NCBI GenBank assembly: GCA_034769895.1
Contig: CM068372.1
Location: 375,367,258 to 375,431,257 of the forward strand
Origin: Magicicada septendecula
Taxonomy: Eukaryota; Arthropoda; Insecta; Hemiptera; Cicadidae
Length of the DNA: 64,000 nt
Direction: 5' to 3'
Shown: one piece after another, positions 11,904 to 21,537 of the stretch
Layout: each line of letters begins with the position of its first letter
How positions within the stretch are numbered: position 1 is the first letter of the stretch
Translations under genes and position numbers: made by a program
Notes under the pieces: model-generated
Told to the model about the DNA's origin: nothing
Database searches by the model: none
What the model saw: only the letters and a program-made list of their open reading frames with translations

Positions 11904-12182
11904 TTACGTTTCACAGGTGTCCTTTCCCATATCACTTTCTAGTATTACATGTTTGGGATATTTGGCACTCATACGGTTCTTCCATTTTGCGGCTACCAGA
12001 TAGTCATTGGCTTCCCGTTTTCGTGCCTTCTTCTTCTCATCATCTTTGGTATCCATGTGTCCAGTGTACTCCTGGTCTTTGTTATTACTGACTTCCAGTA
12101 TCTCTTCTAACTCTGGTTGGATTTTTCCATTGATTGGTCCCTCTTCTTCCGTAATTCCTTGATCTTTGGGCATACCCTTCAA
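11904..12182 (-). CDS. Family A second, overlapping reading frame, copy 3
   Basis: Same 92-codon frame as at 5884-6162, overlapping the 3' end of the main protein frame. Lys/Glu-rich, unrecognised, and uncertain as a real gene. Confidence 0.35.
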   Translation of the reverse strand: MKGMPKDQGITEEEGPINGKIQPELEEILEVSNNKDQEYTGHMDTKDDEKKKARKREANDYLVAAKWKNRMSAKYPKHVILESDMGKDTCET

Positions 12183-13044
12183 TGATCCGGTCCAGTTGTT
12201 CCTGATACCCTTTCCTTTTCTTGGAATGCCTTATTCTCCCTTTGGAAATATTTGCTTTAAGTATTTTATTGGTTATAGTCTTCTTTGTTGTAGCACATTT
12301 CTTCTCTTCGTTCATCTTCATGAAGCTCCTTCGGTACTCCTTATAGGTTCCTTCCTTACGGTTGTTGACTGGGAAATAAACCATATTAACTAGACCACTT
12401 CGAGTCATTTCGATTAATTCTTTTGTTACTCTAGTCTTCTTTGGGCGTATTATTCTTCTTATCGTCGCCTCCTTTTCTTCCGTGTTCTTAATTATTTTGT
12501 TCCTTTCTTCACGATTTTTAATTTTTAAATTCACTTGTTCGGTGTTTTTATTTCTGGGTAATTCTTGTGTCTCCACCTGATCCTCACACATTGGCAGATT
12601 ATTTTGTTCTAAGTCTTCATTCTCGGCTACTAACTCTTCCGCTTCTTTAATTACCTGGGTCTCCTTCATACCTTCGGCGTCGATCTCCTTATATGGAATA
12701 TCTTCCTGGTTTTTGTCAAACTCATTTTCAGATGATGATGTATTTGAGTCCCCTTCATTCTCAGTTCGTTCGACATCATCTTCAGGTTGCAATTCTTCTG
12801 TGGTTTCATCATTGGGTATCTCTTCAGTTTCGGAGTTGTTGTCGTTTCGTAATTCCTGTATCCATCTCTCACTGTCTCTTTGGAATTTTTCTACCCTCTG
12901 ACCGATTCGTTGTCGTTCGTCATCACTCATTCTCTTATCATATTCCCTTAGTGTCTGGCCGTATTCTTTAAAAAACTCGTCTATCCATCCTGCGGAAAAA
13001 ACTGGTTGATTTTCCATGGTGTCACCTATTCGTGTGTCAGGCAT
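12085..13044 (-). CDS. Family A single ORF protein, copy 3 (Gag-position protein with novel C-terminal domain)
   Basis: Third copy; the translation is identical to copies 1 and 2, with the ATG at 13044. Identity across all three copies reflects recent amplification of the array rather than proven selection. As elsewhere it is the only substantial frame between the two LTRs. Confidence 0.75.
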   Translation of the reverse strand: MPDTRIGDTMENQPVFSAGWIDEFFKEYGQTLREYDKRMSDDERQRIGQRVEKFQRDSERWIQELRNDNNSETEEIPNDETTEELQPEDDVERTENEGDSNTSSSENEFDKNQEDIPYKEIDAEGMKETQVIKEAEELVAENEDLEQNNLPMCEDQVETQELPRNKNTEQVNLKIKNREERNKIIKNTEEKEATIRRIIRPKKTRVTKELIEMTRSGLVNMVYFPVNNRKEGTYKEYRRSFMKMNEEKKCATTKKTITNKILKANISKGRIRHSKKRKGYQEQLDRIIEGYAQRSRNYGRRGTNQWKNPTRVRRDTGSQ

Positions 13045-13190
13045 GGTTGTTCTTTTGTGTCTGCCGGGCCGATTTAAAATATAAAAAATATTTTTATTTA
13101 ATATTTTTTGAGCCACACTAGTTGGTGCGCCAATTTGTAACTAAACGAAAAAATCCTCTCCTTAAAGCCATACTGTTGGTCTAGCCAATT
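13045..13190 (-). promoter_or_regulatory. Family A leader with duplicated LTR-end/PBS-like module, copy 3
   Basis: TGTAAC on the plus strand at 13136 and 13191, with the paired TTGGC...ACCAAC motifs on the minus strand, as in the other units. Confidence 0.5.
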
Positions 13191-16089
13191 TGTAACTAAA
13201 CGAAAAAGATGTGGTTAGATTTAAATCCTAAAGTATTATTTTGAAATATATTAAAAGTTGTAGTTGTTGAAAATTGAAGGTTACTAATTTTATAAACCAA
13301 TTTAAAATGTAACATTCGAGGTTACTCAAAGTGTGTTTACAATTGTAGCATCATAATCGTCTGAAAAGAATTCCCTTAAATAAAACAATCATTGTGTTAA
13401 TATTATTTAAATACTAGCGTTGCTTAAGTTTAAAAGTAAAGTATACTAGTTGGTCGCTTGATGATGGTGACCGTCTTGCTGATACCAGCTGCGAAACTCC
13501 TCCTCCAGGTCGATAATCGTCTTAAGTACGTTACGTCTAGTAATGTCTGGACAATAGAATAAATATAATCTACTTTCACGTACCTGTTCGTGTTTTCTGG
13601 AAGTTCAATAAGCTGCCAAGACGGTTTACAAAACCAACTCACTTTATCTACAAGGTTAGGTGACCTTGTTTAATAATGGGCGCCACACGGATTTATTTTG
13701 GGAAAATCCCGTGGAAAACCCATTAATAAAATCAATTAATAATTCTTTTAAAAAGTTAAAATAATAGTTTATTACCTTTGAGGTAATGCAATTCAAAATA
13801 TTTAATCACAACTGAAGGTTGTTTTGAGTTTTTCTGAATGAAATATTTAACTATTTTTAGAAATAAATTAAGTCGAGTTATGCTGTTAATAATGGGGGTT
13901 TATTTATACCCTTGATAGAGAATTCAAACAAATATAATGAAAAGAATACAATGATGTACAATTGCAAATATGTTGTTACAAACCCTATAAGGCTGGCTCA
14001 GAGCATAAGCAGTAAATCTGGTTAAGTCCAGATATTTCTTTTTACTTTAAACATTAATCTTATTTAAATCTCAGGTGTAAGTTCTTTGAGACACAAAAAA
14101 GAAAGTTTATGCCTACACAATAGTTAATGATTTTCTGATATAAGATAGACTAGTAATGTCTTTGATGTTACTATTACAAAATAAAAATAAAAATAACCTA
14201 TTTCATAGGTTATGCGTTCGTCACGCTTGGTTTATGATTTACAACGTTATATTTTGAGAACACTTATAACTAACATTCAGCTTAGCTGAGATTGACAAAT
14301 CCATCAAATAAATTTAGACATGGTGTAATACAGAAAAATGTTTCAGTGTTATGCGTCAGTACAGATCTGTGTATCAAAACGTACAGGTTATGGCGCTCGT
14401 AGTAAATGAATAAATTGTTACACTGTTACCTTTATGTTTTAATCTTTCGATTAAAATTTCAATTAACACCTCGATAATCGGGATTATAATGATTATCGTT
14501 ATTCACTACAGACGCACAAGAACAGAGAATTTCGATCCACTTCTGACTTAAAGGATCATAAATAATACTGTTTAATTATTTCTTCTGTTCATTATTTTTC
14601 CCGCACTAAATGAAATAATACTGCACATAATCACAATGGTTCTTTGTAGAATATCTTGAAGTTGTTGTAGGTTGTTGTCGAACTGTTTCCTTTGATGTAC
14701 TATGGTGATGACGCTATCAGTTATTAAAAATTTTGAGATGGCCAGCGCACTTTCCACGCTGAATGAAATTAAGAAGTGTCTGCTGAAAATCTGTTACAGC
14801 TCCTTATATACCCGACCATTTGATCGGCTTTAGGCGATAGTGTTAATTACTAAGCTATTTTTTTATTGGCTTAGCCAGGTGTGATGAACGTGACGTATTG
14901 TTGTTCCAACCGTCAAAAACGGTTTTCTAACCGCCAAACGCCGAGATGATTGACAGTTGCCGTTGTTATTGGTATTGATAACCAGATTTCTGATGCATAT
15001 TTTGTAAATGATGCTAACGCCTTTCACGCACTTAATATAGTTGCGATTGGGGTCGTATCGCTACCAAATTAAAGAATATTTTGTCCTCTTTAATTTGATA
15101 CAGTTTGATACCGGGTTAATTACACATTTACTGACATTGCTATATAAACAATGTTCAGGTACACTACTTCGCACTGTCGTCTTTTAACCGAAATTGGCGA
15201 TTACACACTCTGACTAATATTGTTTGTGTCCTACACCGCGTTTTATCACTCAAACGTTTATGTGAGAACACTATTAAATCTGTACTGATATTTAATTACT
15301 GTACATTATGAATAAACCTAAACTTTATACATTGTAATGAACTGTCCCTACACACTATGATATTTGGTTTCACATTAATTTGCTCTATTCTATTAACTAA
15401 CAATTGAATTATTAATTATATCATTTTAATAATGCTTATTGCTATGTTTGAGCATAACAATTGTTCTGTGTAGGTGATCTACACTTATATTACTTCCTAA
15501 TAATCACCTCATTGATGATTGTTTGGTCTAGGCCTTGTTAAGGCATACCGTTTATACTGGAATTCTGCCTTAAAAGCTTTTATTAGTTCACAATTCGGTA
15601 CCTTGCTGAGGTAGCTTATTTGTATAAGGTTCCCTCTTACAAACATGTTTACTTGTCATAAGTATATTTGAGATTGAAATATAGCTTCGTTCTCATTTTG
15701 TGGCCATCGCTAATTTTAGTTCTTGGCATTAATAATTACTAGTCATGGTTGATTTATTATCAGCCAAATGCTGATTCTGATCTCACATTATTCAGATTCT
15801 TATTTAAGCATTTTTTATTAACATATCATATTCAGTTTAAGTTATTCACTGACTCGCTTGACAGCTTAAAGTGAATTTAAATTGTCCATTGGTTTGTGTC
15901 AGTTATAGTATGGTTGTAGTGTCAAACAGTATTTGGGTTTACTGTTTCTTGTGGCACTTCTGCTTCTTTCTTCTTAGTTCCTCTCTTCTTGGTTATTTTT
16001 ATCATTACATTATCTATTTACATTATCGTTATGTACTTATTAAGTCTGATAGAATATGTCTAGGTTATGTAACATCTGGTCATGTTACA
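13191..16089 (-). repeat. LTR of family A, copy 3 (5' LTR of the array)
   Basis: 2.9 kb, ending GTTACA at 16089, directly followed by an AT tract instead of a purine tract. This is therefore the outermost 5' LTR of the minus-strand array. Small differences from copies 1-2 include one extra base near 13523, a G inserted near 14480 and changes near 15320 and 15366. Confidence 0.8.
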
Positions 16090-16101
16090 ATATATATATA
16101 T
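16090..16101. repeat. (AT)6 tract between two LTRs
   Basis: Twelve bases of alternating A/T are all that separates the family A array from the solo family B LTR. Both elements appear to have inserted in one AT microsatellite. Confidence 0.7.
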
Positions 16102-19065
16102 TGTAACGACTAGATTCTTATGTATTCTGAAAATGTGTAAGTATTGTGTTCGCCTCACACTGGTGTCGTTACTTGTATGTTGCGCTGACGATGTCCGTAG
16201 CGATACTTCGAATTACCAATACTCGCAAGTGAAAACCTTATCTGTTCTTCAATAGGTGTTCTTAAATCCCTGGTGGCGCCAAATTTTTTAATTAAAACAA
16301 TTAAATTAAAAAATAGGATGATTAAGCGTTCTCAGCTATGACGGTATGGAGAATTCAGATTTACTCCCGCCTTCGTTCGACCTTCTTAATCGAGCGGTTA
16401 TTTCGCCGAGTTTCCGACATGAGCGCTTACCGTCACCCTGGTTTTTTTGCTAAAATACACAAATATTATAAAACACTTTCCTGTGGAATAAAGAACAGTG
16501 GTTACACTCTGTACTAGTTTATTTAATTGTGATTGGTAATTGTTCAGTTTTACACAAAATTATATTTTGTTATTCAACAAATTTGCACCGGCAATTATTA
16601 TAAGACAAAATCTCAAGGTTGGCGAATTGACTCTGAACGCATTATTCAGTCAAACATGGCGACTGTTTGGTTTGTTTACAGTTTATTTCGTTCAGATACT
16701 GGATTCTTGTGATTACAAAAGACATATTAATAATGATTATAATAAAGTACACTACCTTACATTAATTGTACTTAGATAATATAATGTGTAATTATAATTC
16801 GTTCCTGAAGTGTGGTAAAGTGTGTTTCAAAAGTTTGTTAATTTTCATACAGGTTATTTTTCTAGTTAACGTAAATTTAGTGTTTTATTTTTTTATTAAT
16901 CTTTGAAAGAAATAATATCATCAGTTTATAGTGAGAGTTCAGATTGCTGTGAGAAAAAATTAAAGAGAATTTATTTCAGAAATTCGGGTAATTTAGCAAT
17001 ACTTATCAAATCAGTCGACTTGAGGTGAACTGTCATTCAGTTGAAATGGGTTGGGGTCTTCAATAGTCTTCAATCTTGAATTATTTTGGAACTTAAGTGC
17101 GTCTGGCATCTTTTCCATATTACGTAGTAGTTGAAATTTATTAATTAAAATTTGTTAAATTGGTCCTGGGCATCAGTTGAATGTTCTAGTCCTTCATTAG
17201 TTTCTTACTTCTTCATCTTTTCGAATTTAGATTACTTTCTAAACGTTTTATATTAAAATTTTGGTCATTCACGGCCTGGCGTCTATTCCTGTTGAGCGTC
17301 AAAAATGGAATCATAAATCCTAACGGAAAATTCATAAATAACGTTCCAGTTGTCATGGTAACTTATAGGTCCTGATTGGCTGAACTTGACTTAGTACCAT
17401 TGTTATCATATTTGAATTTTTATTCAAAATTACTGTATATCTTCTGATTGCTATTATTCTTCCGTCTTCCTCTCTATGTATTAAATATTATCACTACTGT
17501 TCGTATTTTCTTTCAAAGATCATTTTGACATCCCACAAAGTTGGGTTTTCTTATATATTTTTGTTTGAACATTTATGTTGATATTATATAATTACATTTC
17601 TTTCTTATTTTATGTCCTTAATTTAACATTTATCTTTTAATACGATTCACTAATTATCCTTGACTAGTTGCTTGCCTTGGATTTGCTAATATTCTTGTTA
17701 GTTTTTTACAATTTGTAGTTATTTGTTTTTTACAGTTAGGCATTTCATAGGCCTAAGTAGTAATTGGCCTTATTTACTTATTTTATACTAATTACTTTTT
17801 AATTTACTCACATACATGTTTTGTGTTGGTATTATAAATGATTTGTTTACTTGTTGACTTGTTTTGGATCTGTTTTACAATTATTGAATGTTTTCATTAG
17901 TTTCTACATTATGGTTTGTTTATTATTTTCTAACTGCCCTTCCAGTATTATCAGATTTGTATTACTTTATCTTTTTTCTTATTTATTTTCCCAATGTTTA
18001 TTATTGGGCAATTATTTACTATTCTTTATAAAATACAATATAACATTTAGGTTTATGGTCTGTGTAATCCCTTCAGCCATATTCCTATTCATAGATTTAA
18101 TCGAACAATTCTTTAACAGCTATTATGCAACGTTTGTTTACAATTTGTTTCATTCTTAATTATTTTTTGGGTGATAAACATCATCACACCATTCAAATTT
18201 CCTTAACTGACTATCCCTTAAAATATAGGGTATTTATTGATTTTGCTTTTATTTTCTTTACTATATTCTTTCTTATTTCAACTTTACTCTCTAGCCATGG
18301 TAACACTAACTTTTGACCTTCCATGGGATACCGGGATACCTTCCCTGAATACCATTGTATCCCTCATTTACAATTAATCTTAATACTATCATTAACAAAA
18401 TTCTTATTGAATAATAATGTTCACCATTAAATCTTTAGTGTTCATCACAGATTATTAAGTGTTTATACCTATCAGTGGGGTTTCTTATTATTTTGGGGTT
18501 TTACACTATCACTTTGCACTTCTTATATTTTATTTTAAGTGTTATTAGTGGGTAATCCCTAACATTACATTTTCTTTGTCACTTACTTATGTTCACTATC
18601 TCACTAAACTCTATTTCTTTGGTTAGTGTACTTTTAGTTTGTCATTACTTTATCTGGTTTTATCAATTATCATTTACATTGATTAAAGTCGATACTAATA
18701 ACTATCTTTTACATTTGTTATTTATTGGTTTCTTTTTCATTATTATATTTGAGTGTAACATTTCTCCTTTTTCTGTTCTATATTATTTGTTTGTGTTTTA
18801 TCCTCTGATTTCATTTTATTTCCTTTATACTTGGTTTGATTCACCTTCATTTTCCTTCTTCTTCGATTTCATTTTACTTCATTTTATTTTGGTTTTACCC
18901 TTCTCATTAGGTTTCATTTCATTTGGTTTATCTATTGATTCAATCACTTGGGTTGGGTCATATAGTCGTTTGTCGCGTCATTTTATTTTCTTTAGTTTAA
19001 ACATTTTATATAGTTGATTCATCGTTTTTTCCCTGGTATTGGGGTGGCTTATTTGTGTTGTAACA
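16102..19065 (-). repeat. Solo LTR of family B
   Basis: 2.96 kb from TGTAACGAC to TTGTAACA, alike over its length to the LTR at 54324-57372 and without any attached internal region. The four bases before it (ATAT) match the four after it (ATAT), which fits a 4-base target duplication, though in such simple sequence it is weak proof. Orientation is taken from the family B element, whose coding region is on the minus strand. Open frames inside on the plus strand (around 17851-19017) are T-rich hydrophobic runs and are not considered genes. Such solo LTRs normally form by recombination between the two LTRs of a full element. Confidence 0.75.
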
Positions 19066-19192
19066 ATATTCAATCACTTTCTGCTACAGTCCGTTTCTTG
19101 ATGTATATAATACATTTAATATTTATAACTAAATTTACCTCAAGGGAAAAAAGTATATCTTGAGGTAAATTTAGTTATAAATATTAAATGTA

Positions 19193-19218
<26 letters not shown>
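19066..19218. repeat. Spacer with perfect 34-bp-arm inverted repeat and AT tract
   Basis: Arms at 19111-19144 and 19159-19192 are exact reverse complements around a 14-base spacer. An alternating AT tract from about 19193 runs up to the start of the family D 5' LTR. No gene. Confidence 0.7.
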
Positions 19219-19223
<5 letters not shown>

Positions 19224-19475
19224 CATTGCCAAACCCTGATCACATTTGATATAAAAAAGTATGTAAAAAATGCCAAGAAACCATATATTTTGATAGATAA
19301 ATGATAACGAAAATGAAAGTAGTAAATATAATCAATAGTGAAGGAGGAAGAATACAACCAAAGGTGATCACAAAACAAGAAAATACGAACTAGACTGACA
19401 GACAACTGACGTTGACCCAACCCCAGAGATTGGCCAGATATCAACCAAAGTAAAGCGAGACAAGAAGACATTACA
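19219..19475 (+). repeat. 5' LTR of family D, internally deleted
   Basis: The first about 250 bases match the start of the 3' LTR (26100-26351) and the last few bases (ATTACA) match its end (29030-29035). The roughly 2.68 kb between is missing. The junction sits at a shared GAC, a microhomology deletion signature. The TATA box of the full LTR (28545) lies in the missing part, so this copy has probably lost its own promoter (inference). Confidence 0.75.
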
Positions 19476-19566
19476 AATTGGCGCGCCAACTAGTGGAGCT
19501 AGAATAATAAAGAAATTATACAATTAAACCCTATAAATTCTAGCGGCGATTACGAAAGATTACAAA
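19476..19566 (+). promoter_or_regulatory. Family D leader and PBS-like motif
   Basis: Directly after the LTR end (TTACA) comes AATTGGCGCGCCAACTAGTG. TGG at 19479 would be the usual first bases of a primer-binding site; the tRNA is not identified. TTGGCGCGCCAA (19478-19489) is a perfect palindrome. The motif is shared with families A and B. Gag starts 90 bases downstream. Confidence 0.5.
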
Positions 19567-21501
19567 ATGCACACCAGAGGAGTGTCGAAAAAATTGGCAA
19601 AGGAGAAGGAGATGGAAGAAAACAGAGGGGAAGAAGAGGAAGGAACTCCGATTGAAGAAGTGGAGACAGTAATAACAACAACAGAACCAAGCCAAGACGA
19701 AGAAATGGAACCACAGGCGGGTGACAAAGGAGAAGTTAGAGGAGACCCGAACATACTGAAATTAATGGAAATGATGAATAATATGATGAAAGAAACCAAT
19801 CAAAATTTTAAGAAACAGGAGGAGAAATTCGACGGAATGAAGAAAGAAACAAACGAAAATTTTAAAAAACAGGAGGACAATTTTCAGAAACAGAAGGAAG
19901 AATTGAGACAAACCATTAACAAGAATAATGAAAGATTACAACAACGATTGATGGAGGAAATTCAGCAAAGAAATGAAGATTTGAAGGAAGAATTGAAGGA
20001 ACAGCTGAAGGAGGACCACGAGAAAAATAAAGAAGAAATGAAGCTACAGATGGCACACCAATTAATGGAGTACCGAGAAGAAGCAAAACAGCAGGTTACG
20101 GAAATCAACGACAAATTAGAGGAAACATTGGAGAAGCTAGAGAAGACCAACGAAAATGTTTCTGGAGTCCGCAAGGAAGTACTCGATAAAATGAACCGTC
20201 TCGAAGGAGAAAATAAGAGAAGAATTGAGGAAGGTCATGAAGAAACAGTCAGAAGATGTACCCAAATAGACCAAGACATACACCAAGTCCGGGAAGAAAA
20301 CCAGAAAGAGGTAGCAGCTGTACGAACAGACTTGGGAGAACGAATGGAAGGAGTTTACAGTAACTTAAATAAAGTAGATAGCAAAGTAGACAAAAACCAA
20401 CAGAGGATTGACGAAATGCGCAGAATAGAAGAGTCATTACGGGAAGAAGTGGATGCCTGGCGTGACCGACCATGTAATAATAATCATGTCATGAACACAG
20501 ACAACAGAGATACCATCAATTTCCGTAATTATAAAAGAAACCCTATTGAATTCTTAAAGAGGGTAGAAGAGTTAATCCTCAAGAATCGAGAGACTCGATG
20601 GACTACAATAAGAGGGATGTTGGACGAAATGTTCAAGGAGACGTACGACAACTGGTGGACTGCCACTCGACCAGACATCCAAAACCTTCAAGACTTTAAG
20701 ACTCAGTTCAAGGCTAAATACTGGTCTGAGTCAACTCAGAATATGGTCCGCAATAACCTGAGCAATGGAAGGTATGAAAACCAGAATGGACAATCCCTTA
20801 CCTCCTACTTCTTGGGAAAAATCTGCATGGCCAGGAATTTGGAGCCACGTATACCTGAAGAGTGTCTGGTAATACAATTATCTTACCACTACGACGACGC
20901 CATCCAAAAGGCACGGATGTACAGCCAGGTAAAGACCATCCAAGATATGGCTAGCTTACTGGAAAGCCATGAACATGAGTGGCAGTACAGGAAAAATAGA
21001 GGGTACAGTTTCAGAAATAATAGAACTAATGAGGGACAATTGTCACAGAACCAACAGGGAGTTAATAAACCACCGGTAAATAACCCTAACAATTACCAAG
21101 GGAACACACGGGGCAATAACGCGCCCAGAAATTTTAACAGAAGTGGAAACCATAATAATAACAACTTTAGGAACAACCACAGGGGTAATTTCCCGTCGAA
21201 TGGTTACAACAACAATTATCGCCCCGGAAACAACAGTAATCAGAACAATAATCCAGGATACCGGCCACAGGTAAATTACATAAGGGGGCAAAGACAAAGG
21301 AGCCCAAGAAGAAACTATCCCTCATCTAACTATCAGCGAACGTACTATAACCAGGTACCCGATACGAGAAGTCACCCATTCGAAGAAGATCACAGGCACA
21401 GCGTGGATAACCGGAATAATCAACAGGAGCCGAACGCTAACCAACCATCAAACACTACTGATGTTGGGGGCAATGAGGTCAACCCTCATTTAAACGCTTA
21501 A
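19567..21501 (+). CDS. gag: Gag polyprotein of family D
   Basis: 644 residues, ATG in good context (acaaaATGc). Residues about 1-55 are acidic. About 55-295 form a long predicted coiled coil rich in Glu, Lys, Gln and Asn with repeated KKQEEKFD-like units. About 315-475 form a capsid-type retrotransposon Gag domain (PIEFLKRVEEL, W-rich NWWTATRP, FKAKYWS, SLTSYF). The tail, about 480-640, is rich in Asn, Arg, Gly and Gln and basic, with no CCHC zinc knuckle. The capsid domain would assemble the particle and the basic tail would bind RNA. The N-terminal MHTR and coiled coil resemble the family B protein. The frame ends in TAA at 21499-21501, just after a slippery heptamer leading into pol. Confidence 0.9.
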   Translation: MHTRGVSKKLAKEKEMEENRGEEEEGTPIEEVETVITTTEPSQDEEMEPQAGDKGEVRGDPNILKLMEMMNNMMKETNQNFKKQEEKFDGMKKETNENFKKQEDNFQKQKEELRQTINKNNERLQQRLMEEIQQRNEDLKEELKEQLKEDHEKNKEEMKLQMAHQLMEYREEAKQQVTEINDKLEETLEKLEKTNENVSGVRKEVLDKMNRLEGENKRRIEEGHEETVRRCTQIDQDIHQVREENQKEVAAVRTDLGERMEGVYSNLNKVDSKVDKNQQRIDEMRRIEESLREEVDAWRDRPCNNNHVMNTDNRDTINFRNYKRNPIEFLKRVEELILKNRETRWTTIRGMLDEMFKETYDNWWTATRPDIQNLQDFKTQFKAKYWSESTQNMVRNNLSNGRYENQNGQSLTSYFLGKICMARNLEPRIPEECLVIQLSYHYDDAIQKARMYSQVKTIQDMASLLESHEHEWQYRKNRGYSFRNNRTNEGQLSQNQQGVNKPPVNNPNNYQGNTRGNNAPRNFNRSGNHNNNNFRNNHRGNFPSNGYNNNYRPGNNSNQNNNPGYRPQVNYIRGQRQRSPRRNYPSSNYQRTYYNQVPDTRSHPFEEDHRHSVDNRNNQQEPNANQPSNTTDVGGNEVNPHLNA

Positions 21502-21537
21502 GGCCAGTGAAAACTGCGGACAGCCCATCACTGGACC
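21489..21537 (+). promoter_or_regulatory. -1 programmed ribosomal frameshift signal, gag to pol
   Basis: The heptamer TTTAAAC (21489-21495) is read in the Gag frame as T-TTA-AAC, the canonical X-XXY-YYZ arrangement. Slipping back one base gives TTT-AAA-CGC and enters the pol frame, which is open from 21477. A 6-base spacer is followed by a stem, CCAGTGA (21504-21510) with TCACTGG (21528-21534), which GG/CC at 21502-03 and 21536-37 can extend past one bulged base. Loop bases CCCA (21524-21527) could pair with TGGG (21544-21547) to form a pseudoknot. Confidence 0.8.

Larger units (their letters stand above)
1..16089 (-). mobile_element. Tandem array of non-autonomous LTR retrotransposon family A
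   Basis: Three near-identical copies follow each other at offsets of 6022 and 6020 bases. Read on the minus strand the order is LTR, leader, one coding region, about 1.8 kb of noncoding DNA, purine tract, LTR, and again. There are three LTRs but only two complete internal regions, plus the 5' part of a third at the window start. LTRs are shared between neighbours, as expected from unequal recombination between LTRs of adjacent or sister copies. Copies differ by a handful of substitutions and small indels, so the array is young. No protease, reverse transcriptase or integrase is present in any unit, so mobility would need proteins from a relative such as family D or C. The left end lies outside the window; the right end abuts an (AT)6 tract. 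Confidence 0.85.

Noticed and set aside
1..16089. Classical satellite DNA
   Set aside because: The repeat unit has LTRs, a purine tract, a leader motif and one coding region, so it is a retrotransposon array.
17851..19017. Hydrophobic, Phe/Leu/Ser-rich open frames in the solo LTR and similar T-rich DNA, resembling membrane proteins
   Set aside because: They come from T-rich sequence, have no recognisable family, and are not conserved as frames in the matching LTR at 54324-57372.
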